From contig OY843749.1 of the NCBI GenBank assembly GCA_963693025.1, positions 806,001 through 870,000 on the forward strand: 64,000 nt of DNA, in the 5' to 3' direction. A program made the translations under genes and the position numbers. Source of the stretch: JAHRAW01 sp963693025. Lineage in GTDB: Bacteria > Pseudomonadota > Gammaproteobacteria > Arenicellales > Poriferihabitantaceae. Below, in pieces: positions 48,491-56,596 of the stretch; the first letter of the stretch is position 1, and the number at the start of each line of letters is the position of its first letter. The notes below the pieces were generated by a model. That model was not told the DNA's origin, did not search any database, and was given only the letters and a program-made list of their open reading frames with translations.

Positions 48491-49585
48491 TCACTGCCCA
48501 TCCGCAAACGCCTTACCCAACTTCGCGTTGGAAGTTTGCGCACCCGCCCAGAACGGCACGGCGATTTCGGCGAAGGCTCGTTGCGAGTCCCATACTTTTT
48601 TGAAGAACGCATTTTCGTTCGCATTTTTTTCGAGGCTGGCTTTGGCAGCGTTCATATACGCCGGGAAGTAGTCCGCCGGCGTGTCGTGCAGAATGACGCC
48701 GTCCTCTTCCACCAATTTTTTGAGCGCTTTGCCGTTCTCGTAGATGCGGTAACTCAGCGAGCGAATCAGCGAGGCGTCCGCCGCCACTTCCATCGCTCGT
48801 TTTTGATGGTCGGTGAGTTTGTTCCACACATCTTTGTTGATATACATATCGGCGTTCACCACCACTTGATGCAAGCCCTGCAAGTAATAGTGCTTCAACA
48901 CCTTCTGAAAGCCGAACACGCTGTCCGGTTTCGGGCAGCACCACTCGGCGGCGTCGATCACGCCTTTTTCCAACGCCGGCAGAATGTCGCCGCCGCCCAT
49001 GGCGACCGAGGCGATGCCGATGTCTTTGTACGTCTGCCCCGGAATGCCCGGCGGTGTGCGGAAGCGGTATTTGCGAAAATCTTCCATACTGTTGATGGGC
49101 TCTTTGAACCAGCCGAGCGCTTCCGGTCCGACCGGTTGCAGCATCAAGCCCTTGATGTTCAAGTCCATTTCATCCCACAGTTCGTTGTAGAGTTCGCGCC
49201 CGCCGCCGTTCATATACCACGAGATGAAGGCGATGTTGTCGATGCCGACACCGGCGCCCGCCACCGGCGAGCCGAACAGCATGGCGGCGGGATGTTGCCC
49301 CGACCAGTAGTGCGTCCACGCGAAGCCGGCGTCCACCAGCCCCTTGTCGACCGCGCCGAGAATGTCGCGCCCGCTGACGATGGCGCCGTCCGGCAGCACT
49401 TCGATTTTCACTTCGCCGTTGGTCAGCGCGGAGACGTTGTCGGCGAAATCTTTGACCATCACGATTTCATCCGCTTTGGTCGGCAGCACCGACTGCACGC
49501 GGATGGTGACTTCCGCGGTGGTTGCGCCGCTTGCCAGCAGGCACATGCCGGCGAATGCGCCGGTCAGCATGGTTCTTTTTGACAT
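48491..49585 (-). CDS. dctP: TRAP transporter substrate-binding protein (DctP family)
   Basis: 364 residues with a signal peptide (MSKRTMLTGAFAGMCLLASG...A). SGRDILGAVDKGLVDAGFAW, GWFKEPINSMEDFRKYRFRTPPG (the conserved ligand-binding Arg lies in this RFRTPPG block) and GGGDILPALEKGVIDAAEWCCP are DctP features. AEWCCPKPD suggests the branch that binds 2-oxo or aromatic acids. GAGG precedes ATG 49585. A TATAAT box lies about 80 bp upstream. Its permeases are displaced by the PIN/MNT cassette. The ligand might be the substrate of the HisD-like/SDR pair downstream. Confidence 0.93.
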   Translation of the reverse strand: MSKRTMLTGAFAGMCLLASGATTAEVTIRVQSVLPTKADEIVMVKDFADNVSALTNGEVKIEVLPDGAIVSGRDILGAVDKGLVDAGFAWTHYWSGQHPAAMLFGSPVAGAGVGIDNIAFISWYMNGGGRELYNELWDEMDLNIKGLMLQPVGPEALGWFKEPINSMEDFRKYRFRTPPGIPGQTYKDIGIASVAMGGGDILPALEKGVIDAAEWCCPKPDSVFGFQKVLKHYYLQGLHQVVVNADMYINKDVWNKLTDHQKRAMEVAADASLIRSLSYRIYENGKALKKLVEEDGVILHDTPADYFPAYMNAAKASLEKNANENAFFKKVWDSQRAFAEIAVPFWAGAQTSNAKLGKAFADGQ

Positions 49586-49662
49586 TTTACTGTCCTCGAT
49601 AGGTGATTATTGATGCCCGTGACGGGCACCGGAGTGAAACGCGTTATGTCGCGCGTTGGCGC

Positions 49663-49668
49663 ATTATA
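49663..49668 (-). promoter_or_regulatory. -10 box upstream of dctP
   Basis: A perfect TATAAT on the minus strand, 78 bp before ATG 49585. No good -35 hexamer is visible, so an activator may be needed. A GCCCGTGACGGGC palindrome (about 49616-49628) lies between it and the gene and could be an operator or leader hairpin. Confidence 0.45.
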
Positions 49669-49688
49669 CCCGTTTATGCCTGCGCCGC

Positions 49689-51323
49689 TTACCCTTTCCG
49701 TTGCCAATCCTGCTTAATCATATCGGCGCATTTCTCGCCAATCATAATGGTCGGCGCGTTGGTGTTGCCCGAAGTAATCGCCGGCATAATCGACGCATCC
49801 GCGACCCGCAGGCCGCCGATGCCGTGCACCTTCAACCGGTGATCCACCACCGCCAGCGGGTCGTCGGCGGGTCCCATTTTGCAGGTGCAGGCCGGGTGGT
49901 AGATGGTGACGGCGGTGTCGCGCGCGTGCTGCAGCAATTCTTCGTCCGAGCGAATGTGCGCGCCGGGGTCGTACTCTTCGCTGATGAGATCTTTGAGCGC
50001 GGGCATCGCGGCGATTTTTCGCGACAACTTCATCCCGGCGACGGCGACCCGGCAGTCGTGCTCGGTGGACAAGTAGTTGGGCTGCAACGCCGGATGCTGT
50101 TCGGGGTCCGGCGACGCGATTCGCACCGTGCCGCTGCTGGAGGGCCGCAGTTGACACACCGACGAGGTGAACGCGGAAAAGCGATGCACGCCCTCGCCGG
50201 GGCTGTCGGCGCTCAGCGGTTGGAAGTGGAATTGAATGTCGGGGCGCGCCACATCATCACCGCCGCCGCCATGCGAGTGCGTGAACACGACCACCTGACT
50301 CGCCGCCATCGTCATCGGCCCGCTACGAAACAGCAAGTATTGCAACCCCATCAGCAACTTGCGCAACGGGTTGTTGATTTCGTCGTTCAAAGTCGCGCGT
50401 CGGCATTTATAAACCGCGCGGATTTGCAAGTGGTCTTGCAAGTTCCGCCCCACGCCGGGCAGGTCGAGCAGCGCCGGGATGCCGAGTTGTTGGCAGAGGT
50501 CGCCGCCGCCGATGCCGGACAGTTGCAAAATCTGCGGCGAGCCAATCGCGCCCGCGCACAGCAACGTCTCGCACGCCGCCACCGCCGTCTTGAGCCGCCC
50601 CTGATGGCGGTATTCAACCCCGCTGACAACGCGCCGGGCGCCGTCGTGCATCAGCCGCGTGACATGCGCGCCGGTCAGGACGGTCAGGTTGGCGCGCTTC
50701 GCCGCCGGGCGCAGGTAGCCCACGGCGGTGCTGCAACGCCGCCCGCGGTCGGCGGTCAACTGAAAATAACCGACGCCTTCCTGCACGCGCCCGTTGACAT
50801 CGTCGTTGCGCGGAATGCCCGCCTGCGTGGCGGCTTCAATGAACGCATCGGTCACTTCCCGGCGGATGCGAATGTCGGACACTTTCTGCGGTCCGCCGAC
50901 GCCGTGAAACTCATCCTCGCCGCGCTCCTGGTCTTCGGATTTTCGAAAGTAGGGCAACACCTCGCGGAACGCCCACCCCGGATTATCCGCCGCCCAGCCA
51001 TCGTAATCCGCAGCCTGCCCGCGCACATACAACAACCCATTCAACGAACTAGACCCGCCCAACACCTTCCCCCGCGGCCACTTCAACCGCCGCCCGTTCA
51101 AACCGTCGTCAGGCTCGGTCACATAACACCAGTCAAAGCGCGGGTCATGCATGGTCTTGAAATACCCAACCGGAATATGAACCCACGGACTCCCATCCGC
51201 CCCCCCCGCCTCCAACAACAACACCCGCCGCCCCTGCATCTCACTCAACCGATTCGCCAACACACACCCGGCAGACCCGGCGCCGATGATGATGAAGTCG
51301 AATTCGGAGGCGGGTGGGGGCAT
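49689..51323 (-). CDS. GMC-family FAD oxidoreductase (choline/alcohol dehydrogenase type)
   Basis: 544 residues. FDFIIIGAGSAGCVLANRLSE is the FAD motif, with GKVLGGSSSLNGLLYVRGQAADYDGW as GMC signature 1 and GAIGSPQILQLSGIG as signature 2. The catalytic region is TIYHPACTCKMG and NTNAPTIMIGEKCADMI. These membrane-associated dehydrogenases oxidise choline, alcohols or PEG-type substrates. ATG 51323 starts the conserved FAD domain; the longer frame upstream runs into the intergenic repeat region. It is divergent from erpA and separated by repeat copy J. Confidence 0.93.
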   Translation of the reverse strand: MPPPASEFDFIIIGAGSAGCVLANRLSEMQGRRVLLLEAGGADGSPWVHIPVGYFKTMHDPRFDWCYVTEPDDGLNGRRLKWPRGKVLGGSSSLNGLLYVRGQAADYDGWAADNPGWAFREVLPYFRKSEDQERGEDEFHGVGGPQKVSDIRIRREVTDAFIEAATQAGIPRNDDVNGRVQEGVGYFQLTADRGRRCSTAVGYLRPAAKRANLTVLTGAHVTRLMHDGARRVVSGVEYRHQGRLKTAVAACETLLCAGAIGSPQILQLSGIGGGDLCQQLGIPALLDLPGVGRNLQDHLQIRAVYKCRRATLNDEINNPLRKLLMGLQYLLFRSGPMTMAASQVVVFTHSHGGGGDDVARPDIQFHFQPLSADSPGEGVHRFSAFTSSVCQLRPSSSGTVRIASPDPEQHPALQPNYLSTEHDCRVAVAGMKLSRKIAAMPALKDLISEEYDPGAHIRSDEELLQHARDTAVTIYHPACTCKMGPADDPLAVVDHRLKVHGIGGLRVADASIMPAITSGNTNAPTIMIGEKCADMIKQDWQRKG

Positions 51324-51422
51324 GGTGGTGGTGATTGGGTTTTTGCTGAGGTGGAGGATTTTTGCCGAGGCACAATGAGGCGGCAACACAAACCGTAACA
51401 CATTATACCGTCCCCCCAACTT

Positions 51423-51656
51423 CGTCATTCCCCCACTTCGTCATTCCCAACCACTCGTCATTCTCGAGCGTTAGTGTCCGTTGCCGCCGCGCTTTTTCTT
51501 TTAAGCGGCGGCTTACGGACACTTGCGTCCTCGGGAATCTCCCTAAGATTGGCATGGGCTTTGTTGAAATTCACGGTAGCCTTAGGGAGATTCCCGAAGG
51601 CGATGAAAAATATGGTCGCTAGCGCTCCCTATTTTTCTATCGTTCGAGAATGACGA
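51423..51656. repeat. Dispersed modular palindromic repeat, copy J
   Basis: Three staggered CGTCATTC starts, a GTGTCCG-type left arm, the shared centre, and a third-type right arm (GGTCGCTAGCGCTCCCTATTTTTCTATCGTTCGAGAATGACG). It is the inverted arm order of copies G, H and I. It occupies the gap between the GMC gene and erpA. The remaining 51657-51774 hold the erpA promoter. Confidence 0.9.
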
Positions 51657-51731
51657 GGTAGTGTTGAGGACGAAGTGGTGGTTTATCGGTTTTTTAACGA
51701 ACTTTATCCCCCCATCCCCCCATTTTCGGCG

Positions 51732-51737
51732 GTATAA
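51732..51737 (+). promoter_or_regulatory. -10 box of erpA
   Basis: TTTTCGGCGGTATAATCG holds a perfect TATAAT (51732-51737), 37 bp before ATG 51775. The -35 region is weak. The same TTTTCGGCGGTATA context precedes the NYN leader (19083), so the two promoters share a spacer. Confidence 0.5.
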
Positions 51738-51774
51738 TCGCCCCCAACGTGGCATCTCGCCCAAAGGCACAACC

Positions 51775-52107
51775 ATGCAAACCGACCTCAAACTCTCCGG
51801 CAACGCTGTTAATCGCATCAACGAATTGCTCGCCGCCAAAGACAACCCCGACTTGAAGTTGCGGGTTTTTATTCGGGGGGGCGGGTGTTCGGGGTTTCAG
51901 TATGGGTTTCAGTTTGACCAGGAGCGGCAGGAGGACGACATCGCCATTGAGCAGAGCGGCGTCGAGGTGTTGGTTGATATGCTCAGTTTGCAATACCTGT
52001 CGGGCGCGGAAATTGATTATCAGGACGATTTGCTGGGCAGCCGGTTTTTGGTCAACAACCCCAACGCATCGACCACCTGCGGATGCGGTTCGTCGTTTTC
52101 CATTTGA
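51775..52107 (+). CDS. erpA: Iron-sulfur cluster insertion protein ErpA
   Basis: 110 residues of the A-type carrier family. It has the three ligand cysteines in RGGGCSGFQYGFQFD and TTCGCGSSFSI, and SGAEIDYQDDLLGSRFLVNNPNA typical of ErpA rather than IscA. It delivers [4Fe-4S] clusters to apo-enzymes. ATG 51775 begins the conserved MQTDLKLSGNAVNRINELLA; the frame extends 38 codons upstream into the promoter and is not used. Confidence 0.93.
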   Translation: MQTDLKLSGNAVNRINELLAAKDNPDLKLRVFIRGGGCSGFQYGFQFDQERQEDDIAIEQSGVEVLVDMLSLQYLSGAEIDYQDDLLGSRFLVNNPNASTTCGCGSSFSI

Positions 52108-52250
52108 TTGTCCCGCCGACGCCTGACACCACCCGAACACCTCCTTGCACCTGAAATGCGCGCCGTGAATTTGCGCGGCGAGGTTGAGTCCGGGCACGCC
52201 CGCCCCCACCTCTGCGCCAGATTAGCCAACCACACCGCCCACCGACCGCC

Positions 52251-52955
52251 ATGGCAAAAGCCGACCCAACCAGCGCCGCTGAAATGAACCCCGAAACCGC
52301 CCCGCAGAAAGCGCCCGACACCTCGCCGCCGCCCCCGCCGGATGTTGCCGGCACCGCTGAGGTCGACGACGATACCGCCACCGCCAAGCCCACCGACACC
52401 CCCGAACCAAACGGTGCCCCAACCGATGAAACACAAGCGCAAACGCAAACCGAGACAGACGACCCAACATCTCTCTCCCCCCAAGAATTAGCCGAGCGCT
52501 TAGAGCAAGCCACCACAGAAAACGCGCAGATGAAAGATGGGTTGCTGCGCGCCAGGGCGGAGGTCGAGAACATTCGGCGGCGCTCGCAGAATGAAATCGT
52601 GGCGGCGCGCAAGTTTGCCATTGAGGGGTTTGCGCAGGAAGTGTTGAGCGTCAAGGACAGCCTTGACCGGGCTTCCGAAGTGGAACTCGACGAAGGCGCG
52701 GGTGAAGCGGTCAAGCAGATGAAAGAGGGGCTCAGCCTGACGCTGAAACAACTCGACCTCGCCATGGCGCGGTTTTCGGTGGTGGAAGTCGAGGCGGCGC
52801 CCGGCGTGCGCTTTGACCCGGCGTGCCACCAAGCGGTCAGCATGACGCCGAGCGAAGAAGTCGAAGCCGACCATATTGTCGCCGTGGTGCAAAAAGGGTT
52901 CCTGCTGAAGGAGCGCCTGCTGCGCCCGGCGATGGTGGTGGTCGCCAAAACATGA
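52251..52955 (+). CDS. grpE: Nucleotide exchange factor GrpE
   Basis: 234 residues. The first ~75 residues are a Pro/Thr/Asp-rich disordered tail, longer than usual. The long dimerisation helix follows (LAERLEQATTENAQMKDGLLRARAEVENIRRRSQNE) and the beta domain ends HQAVSMTPSEEVEADHIVAVVQKGFLLKERLLRPAMVVVAKT. It drives ADP release from DnaK. It lies 143 bp after erpA in a gap without other visible features. Confidence 0.95.
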   Translation: MAKADPTSAAEMNPETAPQKAPDTSPPPPPDVAGTAEVDDDTATAKPTDTPEPNGAPTDETQAQTQTETDDPTSLSPQELAERLEQATTENAQMKDGLLRARAEVENIRRRSQNEIVAARKFAIEGFAQEVLSVKDSLDRASEVELDEGAGEAVKQMKEGLSLTLKQLDLAMARFSVVEVEAAPGVRFDPACHQAVSMTPSEEVEADHIVAVVQKGFLLKERLLRPAMVVVAKT

Positions 52956-52980
52956 GGGCGGGGCGCGCCGCCAACCCGCC

Positions 52981-53008
52981 TTGTTATTCGCCCCCCAACC
53001 CTTATATG
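52981..53008 (+). promoter_or_regulatory. Putative dnaK promoter (sigma-70 or heat-shock type)
   Basis: TTGTTA (52981-52986) and TATATG (53003-53008) are spaced by 16 bp. The same DNA also reads CTTGTTA-N13-CCTTATAT, similar to the sigma-32 consensus CTTGAAA-N12-14-CCCCATNT. It lies 49 bp before the dnaK ATG. Confidence 0.4.
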
Positions 53009-53056
53009 AAACCCATGAAGTTATTTCAAGTTATCCCGAACAGAGGCGCATAAAAC

Positions 53057-55030
53057 ATGTCAAAAATCATCGGTATTGATCTCGGCACGACCAACTCGTG
53101 CGTGGCGGTGGCCGAGGGCGACACGCCCAAGGTCATCGAAAACAGCGAGGGAGACCGCACCACGCCGTCCATCGTGGCGTTCACCAAAGACGACGAGGTG
53201 CTGGTCGGTCAGGCCGCCAAGCGCCAGTCGGTCACCAACCCGGAGAACACCATTTTCGCGGTCAAGCGCCTCATCGGGCGGCGCTTTGACGAGGAGGTGG
53301 TGCAGCGCGATATTGACCTGATGCCGTATAAAATCATCAAGGCGAAGAACGGCGACGCGTGGGTGGAGGCGGGCGGCAAGCAGATGGCGGCGCCGGAAGT
53401 CTCCGCGCGCATTCTGCAGAAAATGAAGCAGACCGCCGAGGACTATCTCGGCGAAAGCGTGACCGAGGCGGTCATCACCGTGCCGGCGTATTTCAACGAC
53501 TCCCAGCGGCAGGCGACCAAGGATGCAGGGCGCATCGCCGGGCTGGAAGTCAAGCGCATCATCAACGAGCCGACCGCGGCGGCGCTCGCGTATGGAATGG
53601 ACAAGGGCAGGGGCGACCGCAAAATCGTGGTCTATGACCTCGGCGGCGGCACCTTCGACGTCTCGGTGATTGAAATCGCCGAAGTGGAGGGCGAGCACCA
53701 GTTTGAAGTGCTGTCCACCAACGGCGACACCTTCCTCGGCGGCGAAGACTTTGACCGCCGCCTCATCGACTACCTCGCCGACGAGTTCAAGAAAGACCAG
53801 GGGATGGATTTGCGCGGCGACCCGCTGGCGATGCAGCGCCTCAAGGAAGGCGCCGAGAAAGCCAAGATTGAGTTGTCCGCCTCGCCCCAGACCGAGGTCA
53901 ACCTGCCGTATATCACCGCCGATTCCAGCGGGCCCAAGCACCTCAATATGAAGTTGACGCGCGCCAAACTGGAATCGCTGGTGGATGATTTGCTGCAGCA
54001 GACGCTCGGTCCGTGCAAAATCGCGTTGCGCGACGCCGGGTTGAATGCCTCCGACATCGACGACGTCATTTTGGTCGGCGGCCAGACGCGCATGCCCAAG
54101 GTGCACGAAGTGGTCACCCACTTCTTCGGCAAGGAGCCGCGCCGCGATGTCAATCCCGATGAAGCGGTGGCGGTCGGCGCGTCCATTCAGGGCGGCGTGC
54201 TCGGCGGCGACGTCAAGGATGTCCTGCTGCTCGACGTGACCCCGCTGTCGCTCGGCATCGAAACCCTCGGCGGGGTGATGACCAAACTGGTGGAAAAGAA
54301 CACCACCATCCCGACCAAGGCGAGCCAGGTTTTTTCGACCGCCGACGACAACCAGAACGCGGTCACGGTGCATGTGCTGCAAGGCGAGCGCGAAGTGGCG
54401 AGCGGCAACAAGTCGCTGGGCCGCTTTGACCTCACCGAAATCCCGGCGGCGGCGCGCGGCGTGCCGCAGATTGAAGTGTCATTCGACATTGACGCCAACG
54501 GCATCCTGAACGTCTCCGCCAAAGACAAGGCGACCGGCAAAGAAAACAAAATCGTCATCAAGTCCAGTTCCGGGTTGTCCGACGAGGAAATCGACAAGAT
54601 GATTTCGGACGCCGAAGAGCACGCCGACGAAGACCGCAACGCGCGCGAGTTGGTGGATGCGCGCAACCAGGGCGAAGCGATGATTCACGGCGTGCGCAAA
54701 TCCATCGAAGAGTTGGGCGACAAACTGGACGCCGACGAAAAACGCGGCATTGAAGAAAGCGTCGGCGAGTTGGAAGAGGCGCTCAAGGGCGACGACAAGG
54801 AAGCCATCACCGCCAAGACGCAGGCGCTGACGCAAGCCAGCCACAAACTGGCGGAGCAGATGTATGCTCAGGCGCAGGGCGAGCAGTCATCCGACGGCGG
54901 CGGTGGCGGCGGTGGCGGGGCGGGAGCCGACGGTGGCGCGCAATCGCAATCGCAATCCCAACCCGGTAAAGCCGATGACGTGGTGGATGCGGAGTTTGAA
55001 GAAGTCGGCGACAAGGACAAAGAAACCTGA
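53057..55030 (+). CDS. dnaK: Molecular chaperone DnaK (Hsp70)
   Basis: 657 residues, full length. N-terminal ATPase domain: MSKIIGIDLGTTNSCVAVAE, VYDLGGGTFDVSVIEI and VILVGGQTRMPKVHE. The substrate-binding domain begins near LLLDVTPLSLGIETLGGVMT, and the lid ends VVDAEFEEV, the proteobacterial C-terminus, preceded by a Gly-rich stretch (SSDGGGGGGGGAGADGG). It refolds proteins with DnaJ and GrpE. AGAGG lies 10 nt before ATG 53057. Confidence 0.98.
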   Translation: MSKIIGIDLGTTNSCVAVAEGDTPKVIENSEGDRTTPSIVAFTKDDEVLVGQAAKRQSVTNPENTIFAVKRLIGRRFDEEVVQRDIDLMPYKIIKAKNGDAWVEAGGKQMAAPEVSARILQKMKQTAEDYLGESVTEAVITVPAYFNDSQRQATKDAGRIAGLEVKRIINEPTAAALAYGMDKGRGDRKIVVYDLGGGTFDVSVIEIAEVEGEHQFEVLSTNGDTFLGGEDFDRRLIDYLADEFKKDQGMDLRGDPLAMQRLKEGAEKAKIELSASPQTEVNLPYITADSSGPKHLNMKLTRAKLESLVDDLLQQTLGPCKIALRDAGLNASDIDDVILVGGQTRMPKVHEVVTHFFGKEPRRDVNPDEAVAVGASIQGGVLGGDVKDVLLLDVTPLSLGIETLGGVMTKLVEKNTTIPTKASQVFSTADDNQNAVTVHVLQGEREVASGNKSLGRFDLTEIPAAARGVPQIEVSFDIDANGILNVSAKDKATGKENKIVIKSSSGLSDEEIDKMISDAEEHADEDRNARELVDARNQGEAMIHGVRKSIEELGDKLDADEKRGIEESVGELEEALKGDDKEAITAKTQALTQASHKLAEQMYAQAQGEQSSDGGGGGGGGAGADGGAQSQSQSQPGKADDVVDAEFEEVGDKDKET

Positions 55031-55135
55031 GCCGGCACCGACGGCGTACCGCTGAGCCGGCGCTGATGGAGCACACCGGACGCGGACGCAGGCACGGGCG
55101 GGACGGCGGCTCCCGCCTTTGGCGGAGCAAGCAAC

Positions 55136-56272
55136 ATGGCTAAACGCGACTACTACGAAGTCCTCGGCGTCAACCGCAACGCCGACGACGCGGAGTTGAA
55201 AAAAGCCTATCGCCGTCTGGCGATGAAATACCACCCCGACCGCACGCAGAACGACGCCGGCGCCGAGGCGAGTTTCAAGGAAGCGAAGGAAGCCTACGAC
55301 GTGCTCGGCAACGCGCGCAAACGCGCCGCCTACGACCAATTCGGTCACGCCGGCGTGGAGTCCGCCGGCATGGGCGCGGGCGGCGGGGCGGGCGCCGCCG
55401 CCGCCGGATTTGGCGACATTTTCGGCGACATTTTCGGTGACATTTTCGGCGGCGGCGTCGGTGGCGCCCGCCGCCGCGCGCGCGGCTCCGACCTGCGCTA
55501 CCCCTTGGAACTCACCCTCGAAGAAGCGGTGCACGGCATCGACAAGAAAATCCGCGTGCCGAAAAGGGTCAACTGCGCCACCTGCGACGGCTCCGGCTCG
55601 CGCCCCGGCTCAAGCGCCAAGACTTGCGCCAACTGCCACGGCCAGGGTCAGGTGCGGATGCAGCAAGGCTTCTTTTCGGTCCAGCAAACCTGCCCGCAAT
55701 GCCGCGGCCAGGGCAGCGTCATCAGCGACCCGTGCGCCTCGTGCAAGGGGCAGGGCGTAGTGCGCGACGAGAAAGTCCTGTCGGTAAAAATCCCCGCCGG
55801 CGTGGACGAAGGCGACCAGGTGCGGCTCGCCGGCGAAGGCGAAAGCAGCGCCCCCGGCATCCCCGCCGGCGACCTCTACGTCCAAGTCCGCATCGCCCGC
55901 CACCCCATCTTCGAACGCGACGCCGACAACCTGTATTGCGAAGTCCCGGTAAGTTTCGCCACCATGGCGCTCGGCGGCGCACTGGAAATCCCCACCCTCT
56001 CAGGCCGCGCCAACCTGAAAGTCCCCGCAGAAAGCCAGTCAGAAAAAATATTCCGCCTGCGCGGCAAAGGCGTCCGCAACGTCCGCACCGGCAACCAGGG
56101 CGACCTCTACTGCAAAGTAGTGGTAGAAACCCCGGTCAACCTAACCACCAAACAAAAAGACCTAATAAAAGACCTAAGCAAAACCCTAACCACCAACCCC
56201 ACCCGCCACTCTCCCCGGAGTAGTTCGTGGAAAGATAAGATTAAGGCGTTTTTTGAGGATTTGGTGGATTGA
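55136..56272 (+). CDS. dnaJ: Chaperone DnaJ (Hsp40)
   Basis: 378 residues. The J domain has AKRDYYEVLGVNRNADDAEL and YHPDRTQ (HPD). A Gly-rich linker carries FGDIFGDIFGDIFGGG. Four CxxCxGxG zinc motifs are present (CATCDGSG, CANCHGQG, CPQCRGQG, CASCKGQG), followed by the C-terminal client-binding domains. It stimulates DnaK ATPase. It follows dnaK after 105 bp of GC-rich DNA with no gene. Repeat copy K begins 28 bp after the stop. Confidence 0.98.
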   Translation: MAKRDYYEVLGVNRNADDAELKKAYRRLAMKYHPDRTQNDAGAEASFKEAKEAYDVLGNARKRAAYDQFGHAGVESAGMGAGGGAGAAAAGFGDIFGDIFGDIFGGGVGGARRRARGSDLRYPLELTLEEAVHGIDKKIRVPKRVNCATCDGSGSRPGSSAKTCANCHGQGQVRMQQGFFSVQQTCPQCRGQGSVISDPCASCKGQGVVRDEKVLSVKIPAGVDEGDQVRLAGEGESSAPGIPAGDLYVQVRIARHPIFERDADNLYCEVPVSFATMALGGALEIPTLSGRANLKVPAESQSEKIFRLRGKGVRNVRTGNQGDLYCKVVVETPVNLTTKQKDLIKDLSKTLTTNPTRHSPRSSSWKDKIKAFFEDLVD

Positions 56273-56300
56273 CTTGCATTTCCGTCTGTTCCCAAGTACT

Positions 56301-56588
56301 CGTCATTCCCAAGCACTTCGTCATTCCCCCACAACTCGTCATTCTCGAGCGTTAGTGTCCGTTGCCGCCGCGCTTCTTCTTTTAAGCGGCGGCTTACGGA
56401 CACTTACGACCTCGGGAATCTCCCTAAGACTGGCACGGGCTTTGTTGGAATTCACGATAGTCTTAGGAAGATTCCCGAATCGAAGAAAATATGGTCGCTG
56501 ACGCTCCCTATTTTCTACCGTTCGAGAATGACGAGTTGTTTGTGAATGACGAAGTGGGGGGTTATTTTTCTACCGTTCGAGAATGACG
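56301..56588. repeat. Dispersed modular palindromic repeat, copy K
   Basis: Three staggered CGTCATTCCC starts, a GTGTCCG-type left arm, the shared centre, and a third-type right arm (GACGCTCCCTATTTTCTACCGTTCGAGAATGACG). A duplicated short end follows (TTTTTCTACCGTTCGAGAATGACG). It separates the convergent dnaJ and second adhesin genes and starts 8 bp beyond the adhesin stop. Confidence 0.9.
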
Positions 56589-56596
56589 AGTTGTAA

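Noticed and set aside
49656..51398. 580-codon plus-strand frame opposite the GMC oxidoreductase
   Set aside because: His/Arg-rich antisense shadow; the minus strand carries the full GMC signatures.
53060..54382. 440-codon minus-strand frame opposite dnaK
   Set aside because: Well-known type of antisense open frame over dnaK in GC-rich genomes; no independent support.
5455..56588. Possible CRISPR arrays among the short repeats
   Set aside because: The repeats are dispersed palindromic elements of 150-370 bp, not regularly spaced 25-40-bp repeats with unique spacers, and no cas gene is present.
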